Positions 32,402 to 44,368 of a stretch of DNA of 64,000 nucleotides are shown here, one piece after another (the first letter of the stretch is position 1; each line of letters starts with the position of its first letter). The notes beneath the pieces were generated by a model that ran no database searches, was not told the DNA's origin, and saw only the letters and a program-made list of their open reading frames with translations. This DNA is from Porodaedalea pini (taxonomy: Eukaryota; Basidiomycota; Agaricomycetes; Hymenochaetales; Hymenochaetaceae). The translations under genes and the position numbers were made by a program. The DNA lies in contig NBAY01000002.1 of the NCBI GenBank assembly GCA_002794775.1, forward strand, positions 2,604,001-2,668,000, read 5' to 3'.

Positions 32402-35400
32402 ATGGCTGTCGAAAGACTCGAAACACCCAAGCGCCCCCTTCCTTACTCACACTCGCGCACACATTCACACAACGTTACTCACTCTCTTGGTGCAGCTGAT
32501 CTCAAGCTTCCCAACACTCCATCCAAAGGGAAGCAGAGAGAAACTGAGGACTTCCATTTCGGCTGGTGGGATTTCGTTCCTCTCCTCGAACCACGTCGAC
32601 CGTGAGTTTCAGACTGCTGATTACATCTGCACCTGTTGATAAACTACATAGTCCAGTTCAGTGGACAAGCTCGTCACTCATCATCACTGCGCACGCTACC
32701 GAACCACGGGTGGCTTGCTTACACTTCCCGTCCAATAAACACTTCACGTTGCCCAGTCCTCCGCCCTTGTCAGCTTCGTCAACTTCATATGACCCCCCAA
32801 CAATTATATCTGCCTCTGCGCGGGACGATTGGGTATTTGCTTATTTCCCTGGAATCGACATTGACGGCGTCGGGTGCTTTTGGAACAAGTCGCGGCTAGT
32901 AGATGACTGGACTGTCAAAGAATCGCGAACGTTCGCACGAGGAGATGGTGTTGTCGCGGCTCGTTGGCTGAACCCAGATAGAGAGGTGCGCTCAGACAAT
33001 TCTGTATAATCTCTATCTGGTTGACTTTAGAGACTTTCAGTGGACGAGTTCTGATTCGGGAATGCCCATACGCCTTCCGGCGCTCGGACCTTTCATTCCT
33101 TTGCTCAATCCCGTCTTGCTCGTCGTGACTGAGACGCGTCTTTGCAACGTGTATTACTCGCATCCTCAAACAGAACAACTGCATGTGCTTAGTGCTTCAC
33201 TATCACGTCGTTCTTCCTCGAAGGAAGGTCAAGAAAGTCCGGTCAGGGAACGCGTCGACGGCCCTCGAGGCTTAGGACGGTGCGCACATGCGGCTATCGG
33301 TTTGGGTTATGACGGTACGTTTAGCTCCTTCCGCCCCAATAAAGACTAAACAGGGCTATGTCCTTAAGAGTCGTCAGTGCTCGTTTCGATGTTTTCTTCC
33401 TTCGTGCCGTCAGTCGCACCCGAGCAGCGACCGCAGAACTCAACGGACATAAACTTGTCGCTCACTATGCCAGCTTCTGACGAACCCGTAATAACTTCCA
33501 ATTGGGAAACATGGAGAGACGAGAACGTCATCGAAATATGCGAAGTGAATATATCGGTCCAAGGATTTCTTCTGAGTTTGTTCATTCCCCATTCTTTATT
33601 TAAAAAGCCTGGACTATCTCTAACCGAAGACCTTTGAATAAGATCTTGCTACTACTCCATTGCCTTCGATTCGTGATTTCTCTCAAGCGGGTCGCTGTCT
33701 CACAAGCATGACTTTCGCGCCTTCTCTCCCCTCTTCAAACAACCAAACTGCTTTCCCTTCGACACCCACACAAACGCATCAGCGTGTAACGCCTCAGTCA
33801 TCCCCTGCAACTGTACCTGTGCATGTTTCGCAATCTCCTGGTCGTTCCGTGCTCAGGTCGCCTGTCAAAGGCGCGCCGCCGAAACCAGTCCTCGAAAAGG
33901 CCAAGGGCAAACCTTCAGGTGCTCTATATCTGCTCTGTACAACTCTTGAGCTTGGGCAATGTAAGTGTGTTTAGGCTTGACTACATTGACTGTCTCGCTG
34001 ACAATTTTTCCTTGTGAAGACGCTTCAGCTCCTACTTCCGATATAATACTATACGTCTTCTGGAGGAATCCAGTAGACGTGCAGACTTGGGTTCGAAGTT
34101 TTCTTCAACTCACGATCCAAATTCTTAATATGATGAATTAGTATTTCAGACGCGTTTCCCAGTTGACAATGTCATCAAGCGTCGTGGTGCACCTGTCTCC
34201 GTCTCAGCCAATCAATACAACCCAACATACGTCTGCGTTACTAGGGGTTCTGAATAATGAGGGTCAGGTTGTGAAGCGAAAAGGTGAACAACGGTTGGCT
34301 GTAGGAAAACTACAGATTCTGCGACTGTACGAATCCCCAATCCTGCCTGGAGTACTGCAAGTAGCTAATTTCATATGTTATAGACCGGAACTGCAGATCG
34401 ATGATAACTGGGAGTCTGTGAATATTGTCTGTCCAGTCGACTCGTGCGGGGTGGAGCGTAAGCCGCTTAGAATCTCACAAGTGTCTGCAATATCTGATTA
34501 TGCACTCAGTTCCTTTCAGCTTAGCTGTATCTCCGAATCGTGCTCTTGTTTGTGCTGTACCCTCGTCTCCTTTGATGTCATTTAATACGAAAGCATCTAC
34601 GTTCATACATCAATATCCGGTCAGAGCACCACACACCGGTCAAGACTTCGGTAACGTCAGGTTCTATGTCATTCTAACACTTACCTCTGATGTGTGTTTT
34701 TTTTGTCATAAAGGCATACAGAGGACAAGAAAGCAGTTAGCGGCCTCCATTGAGATCGGCTTACAAAGGCGGGTTGCCCCCGGCGACATTGTCCACTACC
34801 TAGGCACTCAAGCTACTCCGATCTCGAGTGTTGAAGAGGTTCTCGCCACTGCCCTTCTCGACTTTGATGCGAGCAATAGTGGCATGGCAAGCATGTGGAT
34901 AAATGAAATTGTTGGAATGGCAATAGAGGTTTATCGGTAAACAGTTCACAATATTGCGCAATTCTTCCTCATAGATTTTTGGCTCTAGAAAAAGAAGCCT
35001 TTCATCGAGAGTAGACGTCGAAAGTAGTGATCTTACGTCTCGTTATCAGACGGGTCTCGAAATGTGCTCGTTGTCAGCGTGCAACATTGTGTGGGAAGAT
35101 ACGTTTGACAACAAAGGGTACGATCCAGGTATGTTGTCTTACCCTGAATTAACATATTGTCTCATCTCATGAATTACAGACGCTGTCTGGCATCTAACTT
35201 CCCTTTGCGGATATTTTGTGGAGGAATTTTTAGAGAAACTGCTCAAAGAGTGTGTGCAATTTGCAGGTGAAGAAAGTTTGGTGGAAAACTTCACCGGACC
35301 TAGCGATGCTGCTAAACCTTCAATATCGCCAGACGTAGACGGTAAAAGTGGGGTTAATTTATCCGCTGGTACGTGGAAGCAGTTTTAAATATAGCTTTGA

Positions 35401-36131
35401 TTTTGCCTACTTTTCCGTCATCCAGGAAATCAGAATGCGCAAACACCTGCAACCAACTTCGGTAGCTCGCTGGTCCATCTCGTCCATCCTTACACGTTGG
35501 ATATTTTCCACTCATTCTTGCAACACGTACGACGCTTTCGCGGATTTCTTGGGTCGAATACGAAAGCAGAAGAGCATCATCAGGTGGCAAGAGAAATTCT
35601 CATCGACGCTGTTGACTCCTCCGCCATCGACCTCGAGGCGCTTGACAAAGTGTTATCGGAAATCAAGGCAGAAGTGAGAGCTAATGCAGGTGAGTGTGTC
35701 TTCACCTCAGACTGGCCACCATTTTGACCATAGATATTAAAGAGCACTCTCCAGAACTCGCAAGACGATGCTTGGCTTCTTTGAAACCTCCAGCCCAATA
35801 TGCACCTTTAATACAAAAGATCATCTCTAAGCTCATGCAGGCGCAGGTAGCGGACAAACTGCAGCTGTTCATAAAGCCTGCTGATCTCATAGACGGCATG
35901 CTCGGACTTTCGATGAGCTCGTCTGGAAAGATGCATGACCGCGATGTGATCACGAAGGGATACCTTACTGGTCAGAATCATCCGATGAACTGCTTGCGCT
36001 GCGGTGGAAAGTCGGAAATCAGCGACAAACTAAATAGTGCACATGGCCACTCCTCCGTTCGGTGGCCAGTATGGGAAAGGACCTGGCAAACGCACTGCGT
36101 ATGCGGGGGGCTATGGTCAAGTAGAGCGTAA
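32402..36131 (+). CDS. med16: Mediator complex subunit 16
   Basis: MED16 is a tail-module subunit of Mediator, linking activators to RNA polymerase II. The N-terminal exon starts MAVERLETPKRPLPYSHS; next come WDFVPLLEP, PVQWTSSSLIITAHATEPRV and DDWVFAYFPG, elements of the WD40-like N-terminal propeller. The middle is helical and split by many short introns. The C-terminal exon has NCLRCGGKSE and WERTWQTHCVCGGLW, the paired CxxC and CxC signature of the Med16 C-terminal domain. Total roughly 1,050 residues. Internal exon borders, particularly 33600-35400, are approximate. Confidence 0.82.
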
Positions 36132-36394
36132 TGATCTTGTTACAATAAATCATGTTATTAGCAAAGAGGAGCGAAGACGCAAGCGCCTGTCTAGCATATC
36201 CAATGCAGGGGTATATGCGTCACAGATATTAAACAGCGAGAGCGAGAATACAGGAAAATGGTTGATATAAAGGTTGAATTGTATGCTTGTCCGCGAGGGT
36301 CCAAATTGAAACGGTATAAAAGCAGAAAGTGCAAAGAAAGGGGTGTAATGAGTCCGAGAAAAGTCTTGAAAATCTAGAAACAGAAAATTCCATT
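36132..36394. other. Tail-to-tail gap, MED16/rhomboid
   Basis: Convergent 3' flanks. AT-rich, no gene seen. Confidence 0.3.
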
Positions 36395-38714
36395 TACAAC
36401 AGCAGCATGCGCAACGCACTACTGCTTGTAGTTGTTGTACCGCTTGAAGTCGTTGTTGTCGTTGTTGTTGTGATACCCGTGCTTTATGAATATGATTGAT
36501 GTTAGTATGAAGCAATGTACATGGGGTCATTCGGAACTAACCCCTTGCAGTGATTGTTTGAATTGGTCGGAATGCATGAGAGATCTGAAGCGTGATGTAA
36601 GAAAACCAGTAACCAAAAAAAAAAACCCCGGCTTCACTTACATCGACACCAGCTGCAAGCTGAAGAATGCCGTCAGTGTTGGACCTCGAGAGAAAGAGGG
36701 GCGATACGCACATGCAGAAGGATCGGTTGTATAGAAGTTCCGAGTTAGAACGACAAACAAGACGATCACCAAAGGAATTGCAGCAATTCGGAACCCCCAA
36801 GTAATTGCCTTATGGCGCTTTGTTTCACTGATGACGGGGAAGAAAATCATGCCCACGAGCAGACCCATTAGAAAGCCACCCAGATGTGCAAAGTTGTCAA
36901 CGTAGGGAATAAAGCCCATGCCAATACCGAGGAACAGCTCGATTGTCATATATATAAGCTGTCCGGTTTTCGATAAGTCACATATTTGCTCTAATTTGAT
37001 CAGACTTTGGACCTACTTTTGTCTTAGGCTTGTATTGATACTTCCAATGAGCGAAGAGATCAACCCAGTTGACCTTGAAGTAACAACTCTTTCAGCGGTG
37101 CCTTCACGAGAAAGAGAGGAAAAGACAAACTGCGACCGTCCCGAAAATAGCCCCACTGGCCCCTACAGAAGGTACACCGACTAGTGAGAAATTTCCGCCG
37201 AGAACATTTCTGCAATAACAATTGAAGTGAATCCTAGAAGTAGCATACATATAGCACTTACCCAAAGATACCAGCAGCAAAGTAGACGAGGAAGAAGCCA
37301 CCCGAACCCATCTCACGTTCAAGCTGTGCCGACACAAACAACTGCGCCAACATGTTCAGAATGATATGTATAAATCCCGCATGCAAGAATATTGGCGTGA
37401 TAAATCTGAGGACGTGTTCAGTAATTATAAAGGGAAGTGTGCAACGAAAAACGGACCGGAACCATTGGTTTGGTGTCTCACCGGAAGCTATGCCCCCAAA
37501 CCCACAGAGTTCAGAGATGGGACAGATGAGATCAGGCGGGTTGGCAGTGTCATTCATGCCTACGCATCATTTTCTTTAGCATGCGAACTAGTAAATGAAG
37601 CATATGGTCGAAACGTACAAGCAAGTTCAAGGGTGACAGGGACATCAGGGACGTTCTTCATGCAAGGCGGAAATCGTGCACCAACAAATATCAGAGCGGA
37701 CTCCGAAGGTCCAAGCATGTAGTTAACCACAGGCTAAATGATCGATTTTGTATATCAAAACACGAGAAGAGAGGAAGAGAATATCGTCTGTCTAACTGAC
37801 CTTGAACGAGACTGGAGTTCCCTGTTCCTGACTATTCTTGACGAGCTCATAGATAAAGACAGCAACCATGATTACAGTTAACAGCCAGACTGTCGCCACA
37901 AACTTAGCATGCTGTAGACAACTATTGTGTTCAACATACCAACAAAAGGATAACGTTGACGCCCGATGTTACGCCGCTTGTTCTCTATGCGCTGTTCCAA
38001 AGGATATTTTCCACTGGCCAATTATATGACACATGAGGAACGTGTGGATCCCATATAGCAAGAGCTGACGTACCCGAAAAAGCGCGCAATGGCAGATTCA
38101 TTCTCAGGCTGGGAGATCAGACCCCCGTCTTTGCTGTAAGGGTCCTGGTATTCTGTGATTCAGAGCACAACAATAGGCGTTAGACACGACTCTCAGAAGC
38201 ACATAAAGTTTCGAATACCGAGATCGCCCATGCCTCGCGGTTTGCTTGTCCTACCCATGTCAGCTGCGTTGTGCACGAGAGAGTCGTCGTCATCTGTCCG
38301 AAGACCTTTAGCACGATCCGAGTAAGGTGTATAGTCTTCGTCAACATCGACCAGTGGATCCTTGCCCGAAGGCGCATAACTTGAACGAAGCTGGCTAGCA
38401 CCTGATGCTCGCCTGTCCAGGCCATTATCAATGAGAGTGGTACTTGTAGTATTCTGAGAGTAAGTTAACGGTCCTGATCGGAACGAGTGTGCCACCTCCT
38501 GCGCTCTGGTTTCGCCGAGGGCGTTCAGCGTGTTGGAATCGTCGTGTGCAAGGAAGCCTGAAGTCGCGTGAGACGATGCGCCGATGGACATTGCATCACC
38601 TCTGGTCTGGACATTAGAGTCAAAGGGATCGTATTTTGGTGGCGTATAGGTCGAATAGTCCGAGTCATCGTTGAAGTCGTTGAAATTGACCCGCTTCTGC
38701 TGCGGCGCGTCCAT
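36395..38714 (-). CDS. Rhomboid-family intramembrane serine protease
   Basis: The first exon starts MDAPQQKRVNFNDFNDDSDY and gives a long disordered, cytosolic N-terminal region. A first transmembrane helix (FVATVWLLTVIMVAVFIYEL) follows. The core carries FLHAGFIHIILNMLAQ (oxyanion His and Asn), GASGAIFG (catalytic Ser) and DNFAHLGGFLMGLLVG (catalytic His), so the Ser-His dyad is intact. A further helix (AAIPLVIVLFVVLTRNFY) is followed by a Cys-rich tail YLSCIPTNSNNHCKGTG rebuilt over short exons, then a threonine run encoded by ACA repeats and a short LRMLLL end. About 520 residues. The extra helix after the core and the large N-tail resemble eukaryotic secretory-pathway rhomboids rather than the mitochondrial type. 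Confidence 0.92.
36425..36475 (-). repeat. ACA/ACG trinucleotide run coding a Thr tract
   Basis: On the minus strand an ACA/ACG-rich run codes eight threonines in a row, then Ser/Gly and four more threonines, at the end of the rhomboid protein. Confidence 0.7.
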
Positions 38715-39037
38715 TTTCAGAGCACTGAAGGGGGTTGAGGATATTTAGTGGAGACGGAGAAGCAGGTCTGCTTTTGAACTCTCGAAAGAACGACCGAGAC
38801 GCGAGAAAGAAGCGAGCTCCGCAGTAACACGGAGGCTGCGCACGCGCTTTGGGCGCGACCTGTAGTATGCGAGACGAGGCGATGCAGTTTTTACTCACGT
38901 TTTTGCACTGCCAAGATCCTTTCCCCTTACAAATGACATGCATATACTTGACTAAATATTTGGAACAGGAACCTGGATTGAGTCCTTGACACTATATAGT
39001 ACTGCGGTATCAAAGCATCGATATGACGCCGCAGCTC
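38715..39037. other. Rhomboid promoter region and 3' flank of hydrolase fusion
   Basis: A 323-bp gap between two minus-strand genes. The block next to 38715 should be the rhomboid promoter; GC-rich CGCGC and a purine-rich segment lie at 38750-38870. No gene seen. Confidence 0.35.
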
Positions 39038-40997
39038 TCACTCGATGCTCAACCCTTCACTCTCTTTCCATCTGCCCATCAACGTGTTGCTTGGCTTACC
39101 AAACGGATCCAGTACCTTCTGCGCGACTTCCCTTCCGGCAATAGGAAGGTTGGTCGGATCCAAAAGTCCGAGCTGTCGGTGTCCATAATTAACCCACTGT
39201 CTCATCTTGGCCATTAGCGTAACAAATCTCACCTGAACAAGCGCAGAAGCCTGATCCCAGTATCTGTCAAATGCATAACAGTAGTTAGAGAAGAACGGAG
39301 CAAATCAGTCGATGCACTGACAGATGCCTGTGTTCGACATCGAGGTTCCGAATCAGACAGTCAAGATTGCATACTTCAAGTTGCTTACAAAGAATGTGCT
39401 CACTCGAAACAGAGTTTATCTCCTCTGAAGGCTATGACTCCCACTAGTGCTAGCTCCAGTGGCTTTCCCGTAGGCTGAAAACAATGCCTAATGAGCTAGG
39501 TTTCTCTCAGTCGAGAGCGCTCTATCGAAAATTTGCCTTAATTCCTGGCAGGAAATAGTCAATCATCTATGCCATTTGTTTGTGAGCAGCCATCAATATA
39601 CGTGGTAGGGGGGTGAATACCGTTGTGTGAGTGCATTTGAAAATCATTTCGTCGATGATTCGATCAGCCCCAACTGCAAAGACTTCGCTCAGCTCATCAG
39701 CCTAGCACAGATAGAGAGCTTTTCCCAACTTGTCCGTGAGACCGTGATCATTTCCGTGTCCGGCGGAGTAATCTGTATGACCATGCTTTGCTGAACATTC
39801 TTTCAATAGGGCCAAAAATTATGAAGGTACTCACCGATTCAGCAGTGAAATGGTATTTATAGAATCGAGCGAGGTCGGCATAGCCTACCCCGCCTGTCTG
39901 CAAACTCGATTTAAAGCAACAACACTCCACTACAGTTTAGCTACTCACCATCGTCGGAATATGGTTGACATAGGGGACTTTCACCTGTGTGAGCTAGCAT
40001 GAGTGCCAGTGCTTGAATTGTCAGTCACGCCTTGTGCTCACCATGGTGGCCATGGTCTCTGATTCAATATTTTAAGCACGGACTGCTCAACTTCAAATTG
40101 CAAGGAGGATACTCACTGGGAGCGTCTCTGGCTGTAAATTCCTGCGTGAAGGAGTCAGTTTGACAGAGTTTCTCCACATGCACCCGCACCTACATAGTAT
40201 ATATGCTCTCCCCAGACCTTTTCGAGATCAAATCTTGGGCCTATCTCTCTCCTTAGAAGCTCGAGAGTTCTCGTATATGCGAGATTGGTCGCAGACAGCA
40301 CATGTGGGTCGACCGATGTGGCTTGTCCAGGAATAACAGCGGCCGGTGCTGTCGTCAAGAACGGGAATGTAGGTGTAATAGGCACAAGCGGATATGTATA
40401 AACAGATATCGGCGGGAATTGGGCTGGCTTCAACGCGTATGTCAGGTTCGCGACGTCGGTCAAGAGAAGCAGCGAAGCGTGAAGCTTCTCCTGGACTGAG
40501 GGAAGATGAAAAGTAGTACTTTCGGCGACTGTGTAAGACGTCGTAGTACTCCATTGTTTAGTATCACACTGCTCACGGAACATATTTGCCTTCAAGGTCG
40601 ACAACGAGGAGGGATTTCCCGTCGTCTAAGAGCGGTGCATAATGTATGCAGGCCTTCAGACCGAGATCAATGAGAAATTGTACAGAATTGCGATACTGGC
40701 TGGCATCTTCTCCAGGGAATCCGTAGGATATGATTGCGAATTCCGTCTTGTTTTGGCTGAGCTTAATGGCAATTTGTCGCAAGGTATCCTCCTGTACTGG
40801 ATAGGTGAGCTGATAGACATCGTATCCCTCCTGTGCGAACTTTACTCACAGGTAGGAAACATCAGCATAATGGTTTAACATAGACGCGCACAACATACCT
40901 GCTCACACCAGCCAGGAATATCACCTTCCAATAGCAGAATCACCGTGGATGGATGAGAAACGGACACAACTGTGTTCTTGACTTCGCGATAGGCCAT
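39038..40997 (-). CDS. Dienelactone-hydrolase-like domain fused to a SnoaL-like domain
   Basis: The N-terminal exon reads MAYREVKNTVVSVSHPSTVI and LLEGDIPGWCEQ; next EGYDVYQLTYP, DTLRQIAIKLSQN, FAIISYGFPGED and KACIHYAPLLDDG, an alpha/beta-hydrolase fold like dienelactone hydrolase (carboxymethylenebutenolidase). The nucleophile motif GxCxGG is replaced by SYGFPG, so no Cys or Ser is at the expected spot. After TRTLELLRREIGPRFDLEKV the C-terminal half follows SnoaL/NTF2-like features: PYVNHIPTM, GGVGYADLARFYKYHFTAES, then QLGLLDPTNLPIAGREVAQK and PSNTLM. About 430 residues with many short introns. I recall similar fused proteins in agaricomycetes. The hydrolase part may be non-catalytic; function is unknown. 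Confidence 0.78.
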
Positions 40998-41381
40998 GAC
41001 CAACAGCAAGATTTTCTAGCGAATCAGCTGGCAGGTTCACGTTCGAAGTCAAGGAATGAATGACGGCAGAACCGGTCTTTATACCGACGACAGAATGATC
41101 CCAGATAAGAGAAAGAGCAAATGCTGTTATCATGATTCATGCGCGCGGTGCCCAACGGATCTGTCTTACAGGTAGAATCTTCACATGGCTTGTGAAGGTT
41201 TCGCACACTCACTCGGCTGGTACATGCTGTCGTTGTCTGAAGAAGATCATTATGTCTTGCGATAATTGGAAATGAATGTTGTACAGGTATAAAACCGATG
41301 TGGAATACACAGGAATGATACAAATGAGAAATAAAAGCACGTACAACCGATGACGCTGCAAAATCTGTCCACAGATGACAA
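40998..41381. other. Upstream region of hydrolase fusion and NSL1 3' flank
   Basis: 384-bp gap between two minus-strand genes. Weak open frames on the minus strand read through it but show no domain; an extra 5' exon of the fusion gene cannot be excluded. Confidence 0.3.
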
Positions 41382-42222
41382 TCACGTGCGCAGGTTGCGT
41401 ATCTCCCCGTCAACCTGTTTAACTCTGTGAACTCTCTCGAGCTGTTCCGGGAGCATCTGTGAAGGAAAGGTAAGTATAACTGATGCTAGACATTGACAAC
41501 AGCAAGGATTGACCTCTTGAAGCACCGCGGCGAACTCGGATAGTTCAGTATTCACTACGGACAAGTCTTCTTGATCTAAACGAAGTGTTAGCAGCAATGA
41601 TGTGACAAGCTTTAACCAAACATGCCTTCGAGTGCTTCATCGTCCACTTCCATATCTGGATCTTTTCCCGTTGCCTGTTTGTCGTCATGATCCCTTTGCT
41701 GGGCTATGAGGTCGCGCATAAGGGTTTCTACTTCCAGCGGCACGCCTCGTCTCTTCACGGCAATCTCTAGATCCCATTTGAGGCGCTGGTCTGACAGAGA
41801 CCAGACACGCCTGTCCAAAGACTCGTCGAACTGATCCGTATCTTCAACGAAATATGTCGGAAAACTTCAGACACCTTCAACTATTCAGAGCAGACACACC
41901 ATGTTCGTCCGTATTGTATTCGTCGAAGTTACGACCATTTATGCGTAGATTTGGCTTTGCGATCTGAAACGTTCTTTCCACAAACTGTGATGGTGCTTTA
42001 GTCAATCAAATATTGAGACGTATGGGATGTTCGACTGACCTGTTTGATATGAGGCAAAAAGAGATGACGTTGGTTGTCAAAAGCACGTTCAGCGAGCTTG
42101 GATTCGAGGGTAGCGATGGCAGCAGCATTGAAGTTTTCTTTGATGCGGAGCCAGTCCTGAAGCGACTCCACAGATACGCGAGGAAGTTCGTCTCTCACAC
42201 TGTTGCGTTCGCCTTCCGCCAT
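41382..42222 (-). CDS. nsl1: Kinetochore MIS12-complex subunit NSL1/MIS14
   Basis: The first exon reads MAEGERNSVRDELPRVSVES then LQDWLRIKENFNAAAIATLE. This continues into HLFLPHIKQ, FVERTFQIAKPNLRINGRNF and later LDRRVWSLSDQRLKWDLEIA. The last exons carry an acidic linker and short helices (QEDLSVVNTELSEFAAVLQE, then MLPEQLERVHRVKQVDGEI). The pattern of an N-terminal helix, a middle tFQ-A-PNLRING motif and C-terminal coiled coil fits Nsl1/Mis14, a structural link between inner kinetochore and microtubule-binding proteins. About 210 residues. The family call is from recalled pattern. It shares its promoter with the DNA-repair gene CTP1. Confidence 0.65.
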
Positions 42223-42389
42223 TGAGGGAAAGAACGCGGGAGGCGACTCGCGACCAAAAGGTGGCTCACGTGAGTACGCGTTCTGTCACACTTTGTCACA
42301 GGTACGCGTGATATCATTCGCGTTTGCTTCCCTACGCAGCCACTCATACTTAATCCTCCGAGTCAGTCAGTGACCTCCAGCCAAACAAA
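42223..42389. promoter_or_regulatory. Bidirectional promoter, NSL1/CTP1, with two MluI boxes and an E-box
   Basis: This 167-bp gap between two start codons holds one CACGTG at 42267-42272 and two ACGCGT cores at 42276-42281 and 42304-42309. ACGCGT is the fungal MBF/MCB element of G1/S-expressed genes. A kinetochore and a double-strand-break-repair gene fit such control, but the function is inferred. Confidence 0.6.
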
Positions 42390-44368
42390 ATGGAAGAAGC
42401 AATCAGAAAAACTGCAGAAGAGAAAATCGAAAAGAAGCGCAAGGACTCTGTCCTCAAACTCGAAGAATCGGTAAGTGTATTGCTCCAATTCGAATCCTCG
42501 AATACCATTGACTCTGCGACATGTATGCGCAACGTAGATCAGAAATACGCGCCTCTCCAATGACAAGCTTTCTCGGCAACTTTTCACTCTCAATAATAGA
42601 ATTATAAACGTCGCAGAGAAAATTGGGTTTCCCACTTTCGAGGATCTCGAAGGAGCAGTGCTCGATAACCCTGATGTATGGAACATCGATGCAATCAAAG
42701 CAAACCATGCTCAAGCAGCGAAACAAAAAAACTCGCAGTCTCAGGTACAAGAATGTGATCGCCATGACGATCATGGCCTTGGAGGATTCAGAGAGGAGTT
42801 CGAGCAGCTGAGACGCCAAGTACTCATATTGCAACAACGCTCCGACACAAAGTTTCTCACTATGCATGTGATGTGAGTGTCCAGCTACCAAGACTTGCTA
42901 GCGGCTGGACTGATGAAATAAACTTGCAGAGAGTCACCGAAACCTGCTGCAACTAAACGCTTTCCTTTAACCCCATTAAAGTCGACTGAGAACACCAACC
43001 GCTCAGACGAATCTAACTTACACGCCCAGCTTCACGTGCTATCTCACAAGTATGATGCTCTTGTCGTGGCGAAGGAAAGCGCAGAGAAGAAATATAAAGA
43101 AGACTACACAAAGTGGAAGTATTTTAAATCCTGGCTACTCAACAAGTCGAAGCATGCCAAGGCCTTGCGTGCCCAACTCGCCGCGGAGAATCTAGACTTT
43201 GGAGTCGGGTTTGAGGCGGATGGAGACGGCCATAATGATGAAACAAGCTTCGCCTCAAGTCGAAGGCACTCGTCTCCTGCCCGGTCAATGGACGGTAAAT
43301 GCATGCGTATCGATTACTTATTGACGTACTTAACTGAGCGGATTTGGTTAAAAAGGAAAAATTATGTTTTCATGCTCGTCGCCTAATCGGTCCTCTCGTG
43401 CAACACCTGAGCGAGTGAAGTATGTTCATTCTCATAGTTTCCATCTCAAAGGCACTCGTCGCTGATAAAGTGGAAATCGTTTGTCCAAACGTCAACCGTT
43501 ACGCAGCTTGGAATTAGTTAGATCTGAGAACCGCTTCCCGAGAACAATTGCTAGTTGGTCAGACTCTCCACCTCCGAAAGCCAGAAAGCGAAAGGAACCT
43601 CATTCCGAACCGAACAATACGTCGAAGCCGATATTCACTGAAGGAACCTCCAGAATAAAGACGGAGACCTTAGCCTCTCCTGAAATACCTCATCTTTCAA
43701 CTAAAGGAAAAGGCCGATATGCCGATGTGGCTAGTGCTGGGTGAGAGAAGTCTTTGTTCTCGTCGACTAGGCTCATCTCCATTTCTGCCAGTGAAGCGAT
43801 AAATGCGCTCTACGAGATTGACACTTCACGGAACAGCGGCCTGGCATTCCAGTTCGATGAGGTTGTACGAGGGAGAGAGCATCGACAGAGGTTAGAGGCT
43901 GGGGATTGCGATTGTTGCAAAGAGGTATTGTACTCTGGTTACTTACAGCGTTCGATTATGAACACCCTCTACAGTATTACGATCGCGTCGAACCTCTTCC
44001 AAGCCGCATGGCTCCTCCAGCATGGGATTCTTTTTCTATAGCAAATGTTGCCGCAGCCCCTCAGCGACATCACGGGAGACATCCGCAACTTGAAGCAACG
44101 GAACACCATAAGAAACAGATCTCACGACATCGACATCAGTGGTCGCCCTCGAGTACACCTCCCGACTACTGGAACATTGGCTTTCCTACGACTCAGGAGG
44201 CTGCAGATATCAACCGGAGAGCAGCAGATATGCATGCCGACAAACGCAGACGCGTGGAGAAGGAAGCGAAGTAAGTGCCGTCATCGCATGGCTTTCTTCA
44301 GTGATTTTTAATCTGTCTTCTGCAGCACGACGGGCGGTAGATATATTAGGCGCCAGGACAACAAATGA
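42390..44368 (+). CDS. ctp1: DNA double-strand-break end-resection factor CTP1/SAE2/CtIP
   Basis: CTP1/Sae2 activates the Mre11 nuclease for end resection in homologous recombination and meiosis. Exon 1 starts MEEAIRKTAEEKIEKKRKDS, a coiled-coil oligomerisation region; the middle is Ser/Pro/Lys-rich and divergent. The conserved C-terminal domain is rebuilt over an intron as LEAGDCDCCKEYYDRVEP, then KKQISRHRHQWSPSSTPPDY with WNIGFP, matching the C-x-x-C and RHR...P.TP..FW..GFP signature. The exon could stop at 44274, but there the stop overlaps a strong GTAAGTG donor. Splicing 44271-44325 adds TTGGRYIRRQDNK and a stop at 44368, which looks more like the usual basic ending. About 520 residues. 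Confidence 0.87.
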
